Assembly (NCBI GenBank): GCA_050908895.1
Contig: CP171222.1
Span: 310,001 to 374,000 of the forward strand
Direction of reading: 5' to 3'
Source: S5-A14a sp050908895
GTDB taxonomy: Bacteria > Bacillota > Clostridia > Peptostreptococcales > Anaerovoracaceae
DNA: 64,000 nucleotides
Positions 1 to 8,833 of this stretch are shown piece by piece. Within the stretch, counting starts at the first letter, position 1. Each line of letters opens with the position of its first letter. The notes below the pieces were generated by a model. It saw nothing but the letters and a program-made list of their open reading frames with translations, searched no databases and was not told the origin of the DNA. The position numbers were made by a program, and so were the translations under genes.

Positions 1-1118
1 AATTTATAGAAAAGAATGAATATATTAAAAAGTTATTTAATCCAGCACCATTATACCTGGTAAGTAGATTTATAGGTCTAGTTATTGTTTATATGGTTTA
101 CTTTGGATTTGGGCCAGAAGCAATTATATCTGATGCAACTGGAGGATCTATGCTAGGAGTATCATCAACGTTAGTATCAGTAGTGCTTTGTATTGCTTTT
201 CTAATGCCATTATTGACTGACTTTGGAATTATGGAGTTTGTTGGTGTATTGATTCGTAAAGTTGTACGTCCTTTATTTACAGTGCCAGGACGTTCTGCAA
301 TTGACCTTATGACATCGTGGCTCGGAGCATCAAATGCTGCTGCTATACTAACTACTCGTCAGTATGAAACAGGTTATTATAGTGCTAGAGAAGCAGCAAC
401 GATATCTACAAATTTTTCTTTTGTATCAATTCCGTTCTGCTTTGTAATCGCAAAATTGATAGGTGTTGACAGCAAATTTACTATTTTCTATTTGATTTCT
501 TTAATAGGAGGAATAGTTCTTGCAATGATAATACCAAGAATTCCTCCACTTAGAAATATACCAGATACGTATGATGAATTTGCAGGCAAACAGATTAATG
601 AGGAAATGCCAGTAGGGGTATCAAAAATGAAATGGGCTCTAAATCTAGCAGGTCATAGAGCAGAAAAAGCCAAAAGTAAGGATGTGATTAACTCAGGTTT
701 ACATGTCTATTCGAGCATGTTTTTAGATCTTATTCCAGTTGTAATGTCATGGGGAACTATTGTACTAATTCTTGTAGAATTTACTCCTATATTTAAAATC
801 ATTTCGGTTCCTTTTGGATATTATTTAAATCTTATGGGAATAGAAGGTGCAATGGAAGTGGCCCCAACAATGTTAACTGGATTTGCAGATATGTATATTC
901 CTCCTTTGATGCTTGCTGATTTTCCAATTGAAAAGACTAGATTCATTCTCGGAGCTGTTTCTCTTCTGCAGATTATATATATGACAGAGGTTGGTTTAAT
1001 TGTGATTAAATCTAGAGTTCCAGTTAATGTTGGACATTTGTTTATTGTTTTCCTTGAAAGAACAATTATAGCAATCCCTCTTATAACGCTATTAACTAAC
1101 TTGCTTGTTAATTTTTAG
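1..1118 (+). CDS. YjiH-family nucleoside-recognition-domain membrane protein, 5' truncated
   Basis: The reading frame is open from the first bases of the window, so the gene starts upstream of base 1. An internal ATG at 93 is not the real start, because the codons before it already resemble the paralogue at 42064-43458 (hydrophobic segment followed by PLYLVSRFIGLVIVYMVYF). About 370 residues are visible with several membrane segments. The central gate-like region reads PLLTDFGIMEFVGVLIRKV and the C-terminal part carries a conserved ERTIIAIPLITLL end. The family (YjiH, nucleoside-recognition/Gate domain) is membrane-embedded and its substrate is not firmly known. The next + strand gene is far away, so it probably ends its transcript. 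Confidence 0.8.
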   Translation, partial: FIEKNEYIKKLFNPAPLYLVSRFIGLVIVYMVYFGFGPEAIISDATGGSMLGVSSTLVSVVLCIAFLMPLLTDFGIMEFVGVLIRKVVRPLFTVPGRSAIDLMTSWLGASNAAAILTTRQYETGYYSAREAATISTNFSFVSIPFCFVIAKLIGVDSKFTIFYLISLIGGIVLAMIIPRIPPLRNIPDTYDEFAGKQINEEMPVGVSKMKWALNLAGHRAEKAKSKDVINSGLHVYSSMFLDLIPVVMSWGTIVLILVEFTPIFKIISVPFGYYLNLMGIEGAMEVAPTMLTGFADMYIPPLMLADFPIEKTRFILGAVSLLQIIYMTEVGLIVIKSRVPVNVGHLFIVFLERTIIAIPLITLLTNLLVNF

Positions 1119-1275
1119 CCAATAATAGAATTTAATTGTATTATCATTATTTTGCGATATTAAATTCCTCGTTTTAAATTTTTCCATAATTAATTTTATG
1201 AAATTTTAGCATAGATAATAAAAATTATAGAAAATCTGGCAGCAATAACTAATGCTTTACCTTAAATTAACACAT

Positions 1276-1306
1276 AAAAATCCGAACTCAAATAAGAGTT
1301 CGGATT
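1276..1306 (-). terminator. Rho-independent terminator of tmRNA
   Basis: On the minus strand an 11-bp perfect stem (AATCCGAACTC / GAGTTCGGATT) with a 6-nt loop is followed by a run of T, directly downstream of the tmRNA 3' end. Confidence 0.85.
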
Positions 1307-1315
1307 TGTACTGTC

Positions 1316-1671
1316 TGGTGGAAGTGGCGAGAGTTGAACTCGCGTCCGAAAAGATATTCACGAGGCTTTCTTCGAGCGAAGACCTTCGATAAAATTCGCC
1401 TGCCCACTCCCAAAGGTCACAGATAAGAACAGACTAGTCAGCTATAAGATCCAGGCTACCTGACACTTGCCGGAAATTTTCCTGTATAGTTTGATGCCTT
1501 TAAGCAGCCTACAGGAGGAGCCACAAAAGACACGCGGGCTGAACTACGCAGCCATTGCGAAATTATTATTATTTTTAGCGTTTATATTTAAACGGCCACT
1601 TTTTACGTAGACTTGGCGACTACGGCTCGCTTACCCAGCTTCAACCTCCCCGTCGAAACCATTTCACCCCC
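1316..1671 (-). ncRNA. ssrA: tmRNA (ssrA)
   Basis: Transfer-messenger RNA rescues stalled ribosomes and tags the nascent chain for proteolysis. On the minus strand the 5' end GGGGGUG pairs with CACUUCC before the 3' ACCA, giving the tRNA-like acceptor stem. The T-arm GAGTTCAACTC and the conserved 5' stretch GGTTTCGACGGGGAGGT are present. Total length is about 356 nt, normal for the family. The open reading frame in the messenger part reads from GCT as AKNNNNFAMAA and ends in TAG. The tag is asparagine-rich and ends AMAA rather than the usual ALAA. The terminal CCA is encoded. Confidence 0.95.
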
Positions 1672-1757
1672 ATATCAAGGTGTGACCTGTAAAAGATGTT
1701 GCAAAAGCAAAATCGCTAAATTACGATGAATCAACCATTGCAAGTCTTTACACTTAT

Positions 1758-1786
1758 ATTATACCCCAATTTTCAAAAAGTAACAA
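1758..1786 (-). promoter_or_regulatory. Sigma-70-type promoter for tmRNA
   Basis: On the minus strand TTGTTA and a perfect TATAAT are separated by exactly 17 bp. The start would lie near 1751, giving about 80 nt of 5' precursor that would be removed by processing before the mature end at 1671. Confidence 0.75.
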
Positions 1787-1801
1787 GTGTGAGTTTTGGA
1801 T

Positions 1802-3001
1802 TTATTTTCCTTCAATTATATATTCCTCGATTGCTAAACCCAATCTCCTTATTCCTTCAACGATTTTATCCTCTGACATACAAGAAAAATTCATTCTAAA
1901 GGAATTTTCGTGTCCACCATTTGGGGAAAATGCAGACCCAGGTACAAAAGCCACTTTTTTTGGTAAAGCTTTTTCCTTATATAAATACTCCGCATCAAGT
2001 CCTTTAGGAAGAGTAACCCAAGAAAACAATCCGCCTTTAGGGCGAGTAAAAGTAACTCCATCAGGGAAAAAATTCTCCATTGCCTCTATCATAAGATCAC
2101 GTCTCTTAGCATAAACTTCCCGCAACCCTTCGATATGAGAATCAATGTCGTGAAGAGCAAAGTATTTTGTTATATCCCACTGGGCAACAGATGAAGATTG
2201 AAGATCAGCAGCCTGCTTAACCGTGTTGAAATGCTTTAAAATTTCCGGCGCTGCATACACCCAGCCAATGCGGTAGCCAGGGCACAAAATTTTCGAAAGG
2301 GTACCGAGGTACACAACAAGGCCTTTGGAGTCCATGGATTTGAAAGTTGGCAGTGGGTCTCCCTCATATCGCAATTCGACATAAGGATTGTCTTCGGCCA
2401 CTGGGATTTCATATTTATTCACAACATTCATAAATTCTTGTCTGCGAGATGCCGACCAAGTACGACCTGTAGGGTTTTGAAAGTCAGGTATCACATAGAT
2501 AAATTTGACATTTTTTGCAGTCGACAAAATAGCCTCAAGTTTAGAGATTATCATGCCTTCATCGTCTGTGGGAACTTCGACAAATGTAGGTTCGTATGCT
2601 GCGAAGGCGTTGATAGCACCTAGGTATGATGGGCTTTCGCAGAGAATCACATCCCCTGGATTTATGAAGACTTTCGCCATAAAGTCAAGGCCTTGCTGAG
2701 ATCCACTGGTAATTAGAAGGTCGTTTGCAGTCGACTTCGTACCCGTTTTTTTGTTCATGCGGTCTGCTAGAATTTCTTTGAGTTTGATATATCCTTCTGC
2801 TGAAGAGTACTGGAGAGCAGCTTTCCCTTCCTCCGCGAGCACTTGAGTGGAGACCTGAATCAGTTCTTTTATTGGAAAAAGCTCAGGCGCAGGCATACCA
2901 CCGGCGAAGGAAATTATGTCTTTTTGTTGTGTAAGCTGGAGAAGATCGCTCATGGCGTCCCCCTTCATGCCCTTTATTCTGTTTCCAAATTCAATTGCCA
3001 T
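1802..3001 (-). CDS. PLP-dependent aminotransferase, class I/II (LysN / 2-aminoadipate transaminase-like)
   Basis: 399 residues, full length for the fold-type I aminotransferases related to LysN and to MocR catalytic domains, but without a DNA-binding N-terminus. Visible landmarks are SFAGGMPAPELFP at the N-terminus, the PDFQNPTGRTWS loop, and the PLP lysine in LGTLSKILCPGYRIGW. The C-terminal FVPGSAFSPNGG segment and NSFRMNFSC (substrate carboxylate arginine) also fit. ATG at 3001 is preceded by CGGAGG with 6-nt spacing. The start lies inside the 3' end of the toxin gene (28-nt overlap), so the three genes probably form one transcript. The amino acid substrate cannot be told from sequence. 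Aromatic, branched-chain or 2-aminoadipate activity are all possible, and each would fit an amino acid fermenter. Confidence 0.85.
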   Translation of the reverse strand: MAIEFGNRIKGMKGDAMSDLLQLTQQKDIISFAGGMPAPELFPIKELIQVSTQVLAEEGKAALQYSSAEGYIKLKEILADRMNKKTGTKSTANDLLITSGSQQGLDFMAKVFINPGDVILCESPSYLGAINAFAAYEPTFVEVPTDDEGMIISKLEAILSTAKNVKFIYVIPDFQNPTGRTWSASRRQEFMNVVNKYEIPVAEDNPYVELRYEGDPLPTFKSMDSKGLVVYLGTLSKILCPGYRIGWVYAAPEILKHFNTVKQAADLQSSSVAQWDITKYFALHDIDSHIEGLREVYAKRRDLMIEAMENFFPDGVTFTRPKGGLFSWVTLPKGLDAEYLYKEKALPKKVAFVPGSAFSPNGGHENSFRMNFSCMSEDKIVEGIRRLGLAIEEYIIEGK

Positions 3002-3339
3002 TTATTGCCTCCGTAACATGTTTTATAAAATTTCAATCCAGTTTTTTGTCTTGATTGAAGTATTCTATGAATCATTATAGTTTTACTTTCTTCATCGACT
3101 TTATAGAAGATGATGAAATTTTTAATTAAGCATTTTCTAAACTCTTTATGAGCTAGATAAGAATCGTCTATTATGCTATAGCGGTAGGGCATAGTGGATA
3201 GACTAAAAATTGTCTTTTCTATCTTATCGAGTAAAGTGGATGCTGCCAGAGGGTCACTCAAGTCACGAGAAATATAATGGAGTATTTCCTTTAAATCCAT
3301 ATAATATTTTTCAGAAACAAGAATTTTATAATGATCCAT
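2974..3339 (-). CDS. ParE/RelE-family toxin
   Basis: 121 residues. The pattern is that of the ParE/RelE fold: an N-terminal beta strand (YKILVSEKYYMDLKEI), two helices (YISRDLSDPLAASTLLDKIEK), then the strands FRKCLIKNFIIFYKVDEES and TIMIHRILQSRQ. The family poisons gyrase or cleaves mRNA on ribosomes, and which applies here cannot be decided. The start overlaps the antitoxin end by 14 nt, typical of translationally coupled toxin-antitoxin pairs. About 20 residues follow the usual end of the fold and run into the aminotransferase start, so the tail may be a by-product of that fusion. Confidence 0.85.
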   Translation of the reverse strand: MDHYKILVSEKYYMDLKEILHYISRDLSDPLAASTLLDKIEKTIFSLSTMPYRYSIIDDSYLAHKEFRKCLIKNFIIFYKVDEESKTIMIHRILQSRQKTGLKFYKTCYGGNKWQLNLETE

Positions 3340-3598
3340 TTCTTAGTTCCTCTTTTATATTTTTTATGCAATCCTCAAACGTCAAGCTCCGCCCATTTTT
3401 AAAATCAGATTCACTTTCTTCAAGAAGTTTGTAAAGCTCATATCTTCCCATAAGCTTGTTAAATAAATTGATACTCATGACGGCTAAATCGCCACGACCG
3501 TTTTTTGTGACAAAGATAGGCTCACCCGTTTCATGGCAAAATGTAGATATTTCATTATAATTATTTCGCAAATCTGTACTTGATTTTATCGTTGGCAC
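3326..3598 (-). CDS. Phd/YefM-family antitoxin
   Basis: 90 residues. The N-terminus MPTIKSSTDLRNNYNEIS and the strand EPIFVTKNGRGDLAVMS match the Phd/YefM DNA-binding fold. The acidic C-terminal half (residues 50-90) would wrap the toxin. Translation appears to start at GTG (3598), preceded by AGGAGG at 6-8 nt spacing. As in the family, the protein should neutralise the toxin and repress its own promoter. A matching palindrome sits over that promoter. Confidence 0.85.
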   Translation of the reverse strand: MPTIKSSTDLRNNYNEISTFCHETGEPIFVTKNGRGDLAVMSINLFNKLMGRYELYKLLEESESDFKNGRSLTFEDCIKNIKEELRNGSL

Positions 3599-3617
3599 TG
3601 TAAACCCCTCCTTATTT

Positions 3618-3654
3618 CTAAAGAAATTATACCCTTATTTCTTTAGATGGTCAA
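3618..3654 (-). promoter_or_regulatory. Toxin-antitoxin promoter with overlapping operator
   Basis: On the minus strand TTGACC and TATAAT are 17 bp apart. A perfect 10-bp inverted repeat, CTAAAGAAAT ... ATTTCTTTAG (3618-3646), encloses the -10 box, and AGAAATAAGG is directly repeated. This is the expected position for autorepression by the antitoxin or toxin-antitoxin complex. Confidence 0.75.
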
Positions 3655-3750
3655 TTGTTCCAACTAACCCTTGATTTTACCATGGCACTGTGATACATTG
3701 AGAACGGTGGTATTCGGAGGAAACTACACACTTTGAAGGATTTTGAATAT

Positions 3751-3779
3751 TTGAACAAATATAAACTGAGTATTACACT
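3751..3779 (+). promoter_or_regulatory. Possible promoter of panG-panB
   Basis: TTGAAC and TACACT are separated by 17 bp, ending 22 bases before the panG start. The -10 is imperfect. Confidence 0.4.
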
Positions 3780-3800
3780 CTCAGAGGGAGGTGATAACTT

Positions 3801-4688
3801 ATGCAAAAAGTCGGTTTTATCGGCGCTGGAAAAGTAGGTGTATCCCTTGGGAAATATCTGTTTGCAGCTCCAAGAGGACCAGAGACGTTCAAATTAGAAG
3901 GCTACTTTAGCAGGTCTTCAGAAAGTTCAGCTTTTGCTGCTGACTTTACTAATTCTAAACAATTTTCAAGCGTGCAAGAACTTGTAGATGCATGCGATAT
4001 AATCTTCATTACAACCCCGGACAGTGGAATTTCCGATGTATGGGGACAAATTTCTAAACAAAATATTCAAAACAAAATAATCTGCCATTGTAGTGGCTCC
4101 TTATCTTCAAACGTATTCTTCAATCTATCCACCACAGGAGCATTTGGATGTTCCATCCACCCAATGTTTGCCATCAGCAGCAAAGAAAAATCATATCTTC
4201 AGCTTTCAGAAGCCTTTTTTACCCTTGAGGGGGACAGTGAGGCGGTCGAAACTCTATCGAAAATTCTAAAAGCAAGAAAAAATGATTTTAAAATTCTAAG
4301 CCAAGATGATAAAACAAAATACCATGTTGCTTCAGTTTTTATGAGCAACCTAGAGATTGCTATGGCTAAAATTTCCATAGAGCTTCTCTCTGAATATGGT
4401 TTCACACAAGAAGAAGCTTTGAAGGCTCTCAAGGTTCTTGCGACTAGCAATATGAAAAAAATCTTCGAAGTCGGCATCGAAAACAGTCTTACAGGACCCG
4501 TTGAGCGCTGCGACGTAGGAACCGTCAAAATGCACATAACTGCTTTATCATCGTCTAATTGCGATGATGAGACCAAGGTCTACAAGTTGCTCAGTAGAAA
4601 GCTTATTGATGTTGCCAAGGACAAACATAGGGACAAAAGTTATTCCGAAATGGAAAATTTATTGAAGGAGGAAGATGCAAGAAAGTAG
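3801..4688 (+). CDS. panG: Rossmann/DUF2520 protein, probable PanG-type ketopantoate reductase
   Basis: 295 residues. The N-terminal Rossmann motif VGFIGAGKVGVSLG (residues 4-17) indicates NAD(P) binding. DIIFITTPDSGISDVW and the C-terminal helical DUF2520 part (from about residue 150, with SNLEIAMAKISIELL and LTGPVERCDVGTVKMHI) complete the fold. Members of this family have been shown to act as an alternative ketopantoate reductase (PanG), which reduces ketopantoate to pantoate. The gene lies just upstream of panB, which makes ketopantoate, and no panE is visible. The ATG has a strong GGGAGGTG ribosome binding site. Assignment rests on family plus neighbour. Confidence 0.75.
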   Translation: MQKVGFIGAGKVGVSLGKYLFAAPRGPETFKLEGYFSRSSESSAFAADFTNSKQFSSVQELVDACDIIFITTPDSGISDVWGQISKQNIQNKIICHCSGSLSSNVFFNLSTTGAFGCSIHPMFAISSKEKSYLQLSEAFFTLEGDSEAVETLSKILKARKNDFKILSQDDKTKYHVASVFMSNLEIAMAKISIELLSEYGFTQEEALKALKVLATSNMKKIFEVGIENSLTGPVERCDVGTVKMHITALSSSNCDDETKVYKLLSRKLIDVAKDKHRDKSYSEMENLLKEEDARK

Positions 4689-4705
4689 CATCAATTAGAA
4701 TTGAA

Positions 4706-5533
4706 ATGAAAAATACTGTACTAACATTTAAAGAGGCAAAGGAAAAGAAAGAAAAGCTGACAATGATTACAGCTTACGATTATTCAACCGCTAAAATTTT
4801 TGATGAAGAAGGGGTTAACTCTATTCTTGTTGGAGATTCACTTGGAATGGTAATGCTTGGATACCCTGATACTTTGAGTGTCACTATGGATGACATGGTT
4901 CACCATACAGCAGCGGTTTCTAGAGGTGCAAAAAATGCTCTTGTTGTTGGAGATATGCCATTTTTATCATATAGCACCGGCACAAGGGATGCGGTTATAA
5001 ATGCCGGAAGGTTGATGCAAGAAGGTGGTGCAGACTGCGTTAAGCTGGAAGGCGGAACAGAAGTAGTTGATGTAATTAAGGCTATTGTGGCTGCAAAAAT
5101 TCCTGTATGTGCTCACATTGGATTGACTCCTCAGGCTATAAATGCAATGGGTGGATTTAAGGTTCAGGGAAAGAGCCTTGAGTCAGCGAATAAGCTTATT
5201 CAAGATGCTCTGGCTGTTCAGGAAGCAGGAGCTTTCGCTGTTGTAATTGAATGTGTCCCGGCTGCTCTTGCTAAAAAAATAAGTGAGATGCTAGTAATCC
5301 CAACTATAGGAATAGGGGCGGGAGTAGACTGTGACGGACAGGTCCTCGTATACCAAGATATGCTGGGAATGTACAGCGATTTCACTCCAAAGTTTGTAAA
5401 GAAATTTGCTGATGTAGGCACAGATATGAGAAAAGGCATAAATGCTTACATAGATGCTGTAAAGGAATCTAAATTTCCAGAATCACAGCATTGCTTTAAA
5501 ATTGATCAGGATGTTATAGATAAACTTTACTAG
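4706..5533 (+). CDS. panB: 3-methyl-2-oxobutanoate hydroxymethyltransferase (ketopantoate hydroxymethyltransferase)
   Basis: 275 residues, normal length. The enzyme transfers a hydroxymethyl group from methylene-tetrahydrofolate to 2-ketoisovalerate in pantothenate synthesis. The metal site aspartates are in VGDSLGMVMLGYPDT and VVGDMPFLSY, the substrate lysine in VKLEGG, and the catalytic glutamate in VVIECVPAALA; IPTIGIGAG is also conserved. ATG 4706 has no good Shine-Dalgarno. The AAGGAGG at 4665-4671 sits inside the end of panG, 34 bases upstream and close to an out-of-frame ATG, so translation may depend on coupling. panC and panD are not in the window. Confidence 0.95.
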   Translation: MKNTVLTFKEAKEKKEKLTMITAYDYSTAKIFDEEGVNSILVGDSLGMVMLGYPDTLSVTMDDMVHHTAAVSRGAKNALVVGDMPFLSYSTGTRDAVINAGRLMQEGGADCVKLEGGTEVVDVIKAIVAAKIPVCAHIGLTPQAINAMGGFKVQGKSLESANKLIQDALAVQEAGAFAVVIECVPAALAKKISEMLVIPTIGIGAGVDCDGQVLVYQDMLGMYSDFTPKFVKKFADVGTDMRKGINAYIDAVKESKFPESQHCFKIDQDVIDKLY

Positions 5534-5561
5534 GATAATTATTAATTTGTAATTAAGCAGC

Positions 5562-5731
5562 ATGACAGGCTTGGAATAGATGTAAATTGGAAGGGAGCGT
5601 TCATAGACATGCTAAAATGATTAAAAGCCTGATCCAAAGCCTTGGTTATGAAACTGTGGAAATAAGGTAAAAAAAGCTATCTTGCAGGCATCGATGGCAT
5701 AATTTTGCCAGGGGGTGAGAGTACCGACCAC
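5562..5731 (+). pseudogene. pdxT: Remnant of pdxT (pyridoxal 5'-phosphate synthase glutaminase)
   Basis: No intact reading frame, but in two frames the conserved N-terminal part of PdxT can be read: GSVHRHAKMIKSL followed by LGYETVEIR, then after a frame change LAGIDGIILPGGESTD. The last part carries the family's GGEST signature. Several stops and shifts separate the pieces and nothing follows beyond 5731. No pdxS is visible beside it. Other class I glutamine amidotransferases are less likely because of the PGGEST motif. Confidence 0.7.
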
Positions 5732-5733
5732 GT

Positions 5734-7230
5734 CTAGCGTAGGAGGGTAAGAATATCTTCTTTGCTCATTCCTGATAGACCTTTGAATTCGCCGGAAATA
5801 ATTTCATATGCTAGAACTTTCTTCTGGTTTTGCATTTCGAGGATTTTTTCCTCGATAGAGTTTTTAGCAATTAGCTTGTAAACTGTAACGTTTTTCTCTT
5901 GTCCAATTCTGTGAGCACGATCAGTGGCTTGGTTTTGAGCGGCGACATTCCACCAAGGATTATAATGAATTACGATATCAGCTCCCGTTAGATTTAGTCC
6001 GGTTCCGCCGGCTTTTAGGGATATGAGAAAAACAGGGACGTTTCCCTCGTTGAATTTCTTGACGAGGGAAATATGGTCTTTTTTAGGAGTTTTTCCGGTA
6101 ATTGAGTAGGGAACGATAGAGTGGCAGATGAGTCGATTTAACCTCGCAAAAATTAACCATCTTATCTACACCTTTTGAAAGCATGCTATAAATTGCATCT
6201 TCGTTATCATCACAACAAAATACTTCTCTATCAGAGTCAACTTCTGATAGATACTTTTTCATCATGTCAAAGGCTTTTGTTTTTATAAATTTCAACCTTT
6301 TTTTCTTGTCGTTATTTTTCTTTTCTCAGACGAAAATAGAATAGATATTATTGTCGTAGTTCACTTCTATTTTTCCAAAGGGAAGACCATTGGGAGCGTC
6401 CAAATATATTGTAAATTCAGGCGGTTCAGAAATGTATTTAGAAATATAGTCCTCGTCTTCCTCCTCAAAAACAGCAAATTCCATCAAGTAGTTCTATATA
6501 ATATGAATGCTTGCTGCCTTTTAAAATAGTAGTGAGCTTGCCTTCTACTGTTATCCCGTCAAGTATGCCTGAATCGTTGAGGAATTTTTTATCTGTAGAT
6601 TTACGCGAGGAGAGCCTTCTCCGAATTTGATATTAAATTTTTCCTTATCAATTATGTGGTGGAAGATTATAGGTTTGTCTTTTGAAACTTCGTAAAAAGT
6701 ATCACAACTATTGCTGTATACAGGGTCTCCTTCTTTATGCTTAGAGATGGCCCCTGCCAATGACGACCAGGGGTATGTACATATCCAATGGTTTTCCTGG
6801 CATTAGATATGGATTCTGTGATTATTTGATAATATTTTTGACTATCGACTGTAAAATCTTCTTTGGGAAAATCTATAGTTGCATTTTTACCCAGTTTAAA
6901 TTCCGTCTTAAGGTTGTAAGCGTCAACTTTAACCACATATAGCTTGAAAGCATTTCCTATCTTTCATGTAAGAGCATAGTCCGATTCTCCAGAGACAAGT
7001 GTAGGTACTAAATCAACGGTGTGTATAGATTCAGCTTCTGATTCCCTTGTGGAAAGAAGGGAATTTGAGTCTATTAAACTTCTTGAATAATGGAGTAATC
7101 GTTTGGAATGATAATCAGTTATATCAAGAGAATCAGAATGTTTATGAACAAATATATCAGCAGCATAAAGCATGGCAACTGCTTCTACCGGTAAAATTTT
7201 GGGCTTGGTTTCATATCTGTATCTATCCAT
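5734..7230 (-). pseudogene. Degraded SNF2-family helicase
   Basis: The minus strand carries pieces of one bacterial SNF2 helicase in the correct order but broken by stops, shifts and deletions. At the 3' end (5734-6110) an uninterrupted C-terminal helicase segment reads LISLKAGGTGLNLTGAD, then WWNVAAQNQATDRAHRIGQ and IEEKILEMQNQKKVLAYEI, ending at a TAG at 5734. Next (6130-6295) comes a SNF2-associated segment (DREVFCCDDNEDAIYSMLSKGVDKM). The region 6551-6936 and 6964-7230 holds N-terminal pieces (YVVKVDAYNLKTEF, KILPVEAVAMLYAADIF) joined by an in-frame TGA. The ATPase motor with Walker A/B is missing, so the gene is dead. Confidence 0.8.
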
Positions 7231-7303
7231 GTATTCACTCCAAATGTGATATAATAGTCAAAGCAATAGTGTCTTTAAGCTGTAGACCTAGCGATATAAA
7301 CAT

Positions 7304-8752
7304 TTAATTCTCGTACTCAGCTCTTTGCTCAGGGGGAAGCCGATCTATAAAATCTTTTCTACCGATTTTTAGGAAGATGGATACCATCATTACTATAAAC
7401 ATTGCAAAGGTGTAGAATACGAGAGGCATTACTTCGGTTCCCTTTAAAGGAGCAGACGAATCTGCTGCAAATCCAAGGGTGTAAATCATAGCAGGTGACC
7501 AAGGTAAACAGTATGCCAGTGTATTAGATTGAGCATCCATCAGGTTAGCTGTTCTATATGGAGAAATTCCGTGTTGTTTGGAAAGTGGTTTAGCAAAAGA
7601 TGCTCCTACAGCAAGGATTGCAGGGGCATTCAGTCCCATTATGCCGGAAAGAATTATAACCATCAAAGATATAGCAATTTCAGCACCTAAAGCACCTTTG
7701 GCTATTTTACCTATTCCTTGTAGAATTAACAAGTCGCCGTGTCCTTGTCGCATGATGCTGATAGAACCAAAGAGTAAAAGTGCCAATACTATAACTTGAA
7801 GCATGCTGCTGAGTCCTTGATATAAAACTCCATCCACGGTTCTATCAAGACCTTGACCGAAGACTGCGATTACGGCTGGTCTATCAGCAAGTTCGGCTGC
7901 ATCGCTAATCGCAATAAAGTCAAATAATCCGGCGCCAACAGCAACAATGCATCCAATTATGGTGCCTATTGAAGTAGCAATAATTATATCACCTGTTTTT
8001 ATTGCTACATAAATTGTAATTGCAACAGGAATTAGCATTAACAATGTCATAGGATCGTATCGGTAATTGGTTGAACCTATTCCATCTGTTGAGGTCATTA
8101 AGCTATAAACAATAAAAGAAGGTATTGCAATCAGTGATGCTGCAACTGCATATTTTACACGGGACCTAACTACACCTACAACGTCAACTTCCTGAGTCGT
8201 AGCTGAACAAATGGTTGTGTCGGAAATTGGAGCTAAGTTATCACCGAAGGCCGCACCTGAAATTATCGCTCCGGCAAGCAGTGGATGGTTACATCCAAGT
8301 GCAACTCCTGCAGGATAAAGAACTCCCATACCTGCTGCTATGGTTCCGAAGCCGGTTCCGGAAGCAGTGGCAAATATAGACGATGCGATAAAAGATATGA
8401 CTATAAAGGCTGTAGGTCCTACTCCCATATCTGCTGCCAATCCGGCAAGACCGCTAGCAAGTCCCGACATTCTTAGAACTCTTGAGAAAACACCTGCAAA
8501 TATCCAACAGACAACAGGCACAATGGCTTCTTTGCTAGCCATCCCCGAAATAACCGTTTCTGAGTAGAACTTTTTATCCTTAGCTAAAAAGAAAGGCAAA
8601 AAAATTGCCAAAAATGCCGGTATCCAAAGTGCCCCATCAGAAATTGATTTCCATCCGAAAGTTGTAGTAATGATTGCTGCGATGAAGATGATAAAAGGCA
8701 ATAAGGAAACCCATTCTCCGCCATGAAATTCTAATTTCTTTTCTTTATTCAT
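7304..8752 (-). CDS. NhaC-family Na+/H+ antiporter-type transporter
   Basis: 482 residues with 10-12 membrane segments. The family signatures SGTGFGTIAAGMGVLYPAGVA and ISGAAFGDNLAPISDTTICS (metal/cation site region) are intact, as is the C-terminal DAQSNTLAYCLPWSPAMIYT. The family exchanges Na+ for H+ or for organic acids and amino acids. The frame is open further upstream, but the start is set at 8752, where GGAGGG lies 5-6 nt before ATG. NhaC-type genes are known to accompany oxidative ornithine clusters, so a role in ornithine or product exchange is plausible though unproven. It is divergent from the purine permease gene. Confidence 0.85.
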   Translation of the reverse strand: MNKEKKLEFHGGEWVSLLPFIIFIAAIITTTFGWKSISDGALWIPAFLAIFLPFFLAKDKKFYSETVISGMASKEAIVPVVCWIFAGVFSRVLRMSGLASGLAGLAADMGVGPTAFIVISFIASSIFATASGTGFGTIAAGMGVLYPAGVALGCNHPLLAGAIISGAAFGDNLAPISDTTICSATTQEVDVVGVVRSRVKYAVAASLIAIPSFIVYSLMTSTDGIGSTNYRYDPMTLLMLIPVAITIYVAIKTGDIIIATSIGTIIGCIVAVGAGLFDFIAISDAAELADRPAVIAVFGQGLDRTVDGVLYQGLSSMLQVIVLALLLFGSISIMRQGHGDLLILQGIGKIAKGALGAEIAISLMVIILSGIMGLNAPAILAVGASFAKPLSKQHGISPYRTANLMDAQSNTLAYCLPWSPAMIYTLGFAADSSAPLKGTEVMPLVFYTFAMFIVMMVSIFLKIGRKDFIDRLPPEQRAEYEN

Positions 8753-8833
8753 GATTCCCTCCAATTTAAAATAAATTCTATAAATTAAGTACAGCTCTAT
8801 CTTACTACAAAGAAGTTTTTCCGTAAATGAGAA

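Noticed and set aside
6936..6964. In-frame TGA in the SNF2 remnant as possible stop-codon reassignment or selenocysteine
   Set aside because: The gene has many other shifts and deletions, and TGA is used as a normal stop elsewhere in the window.
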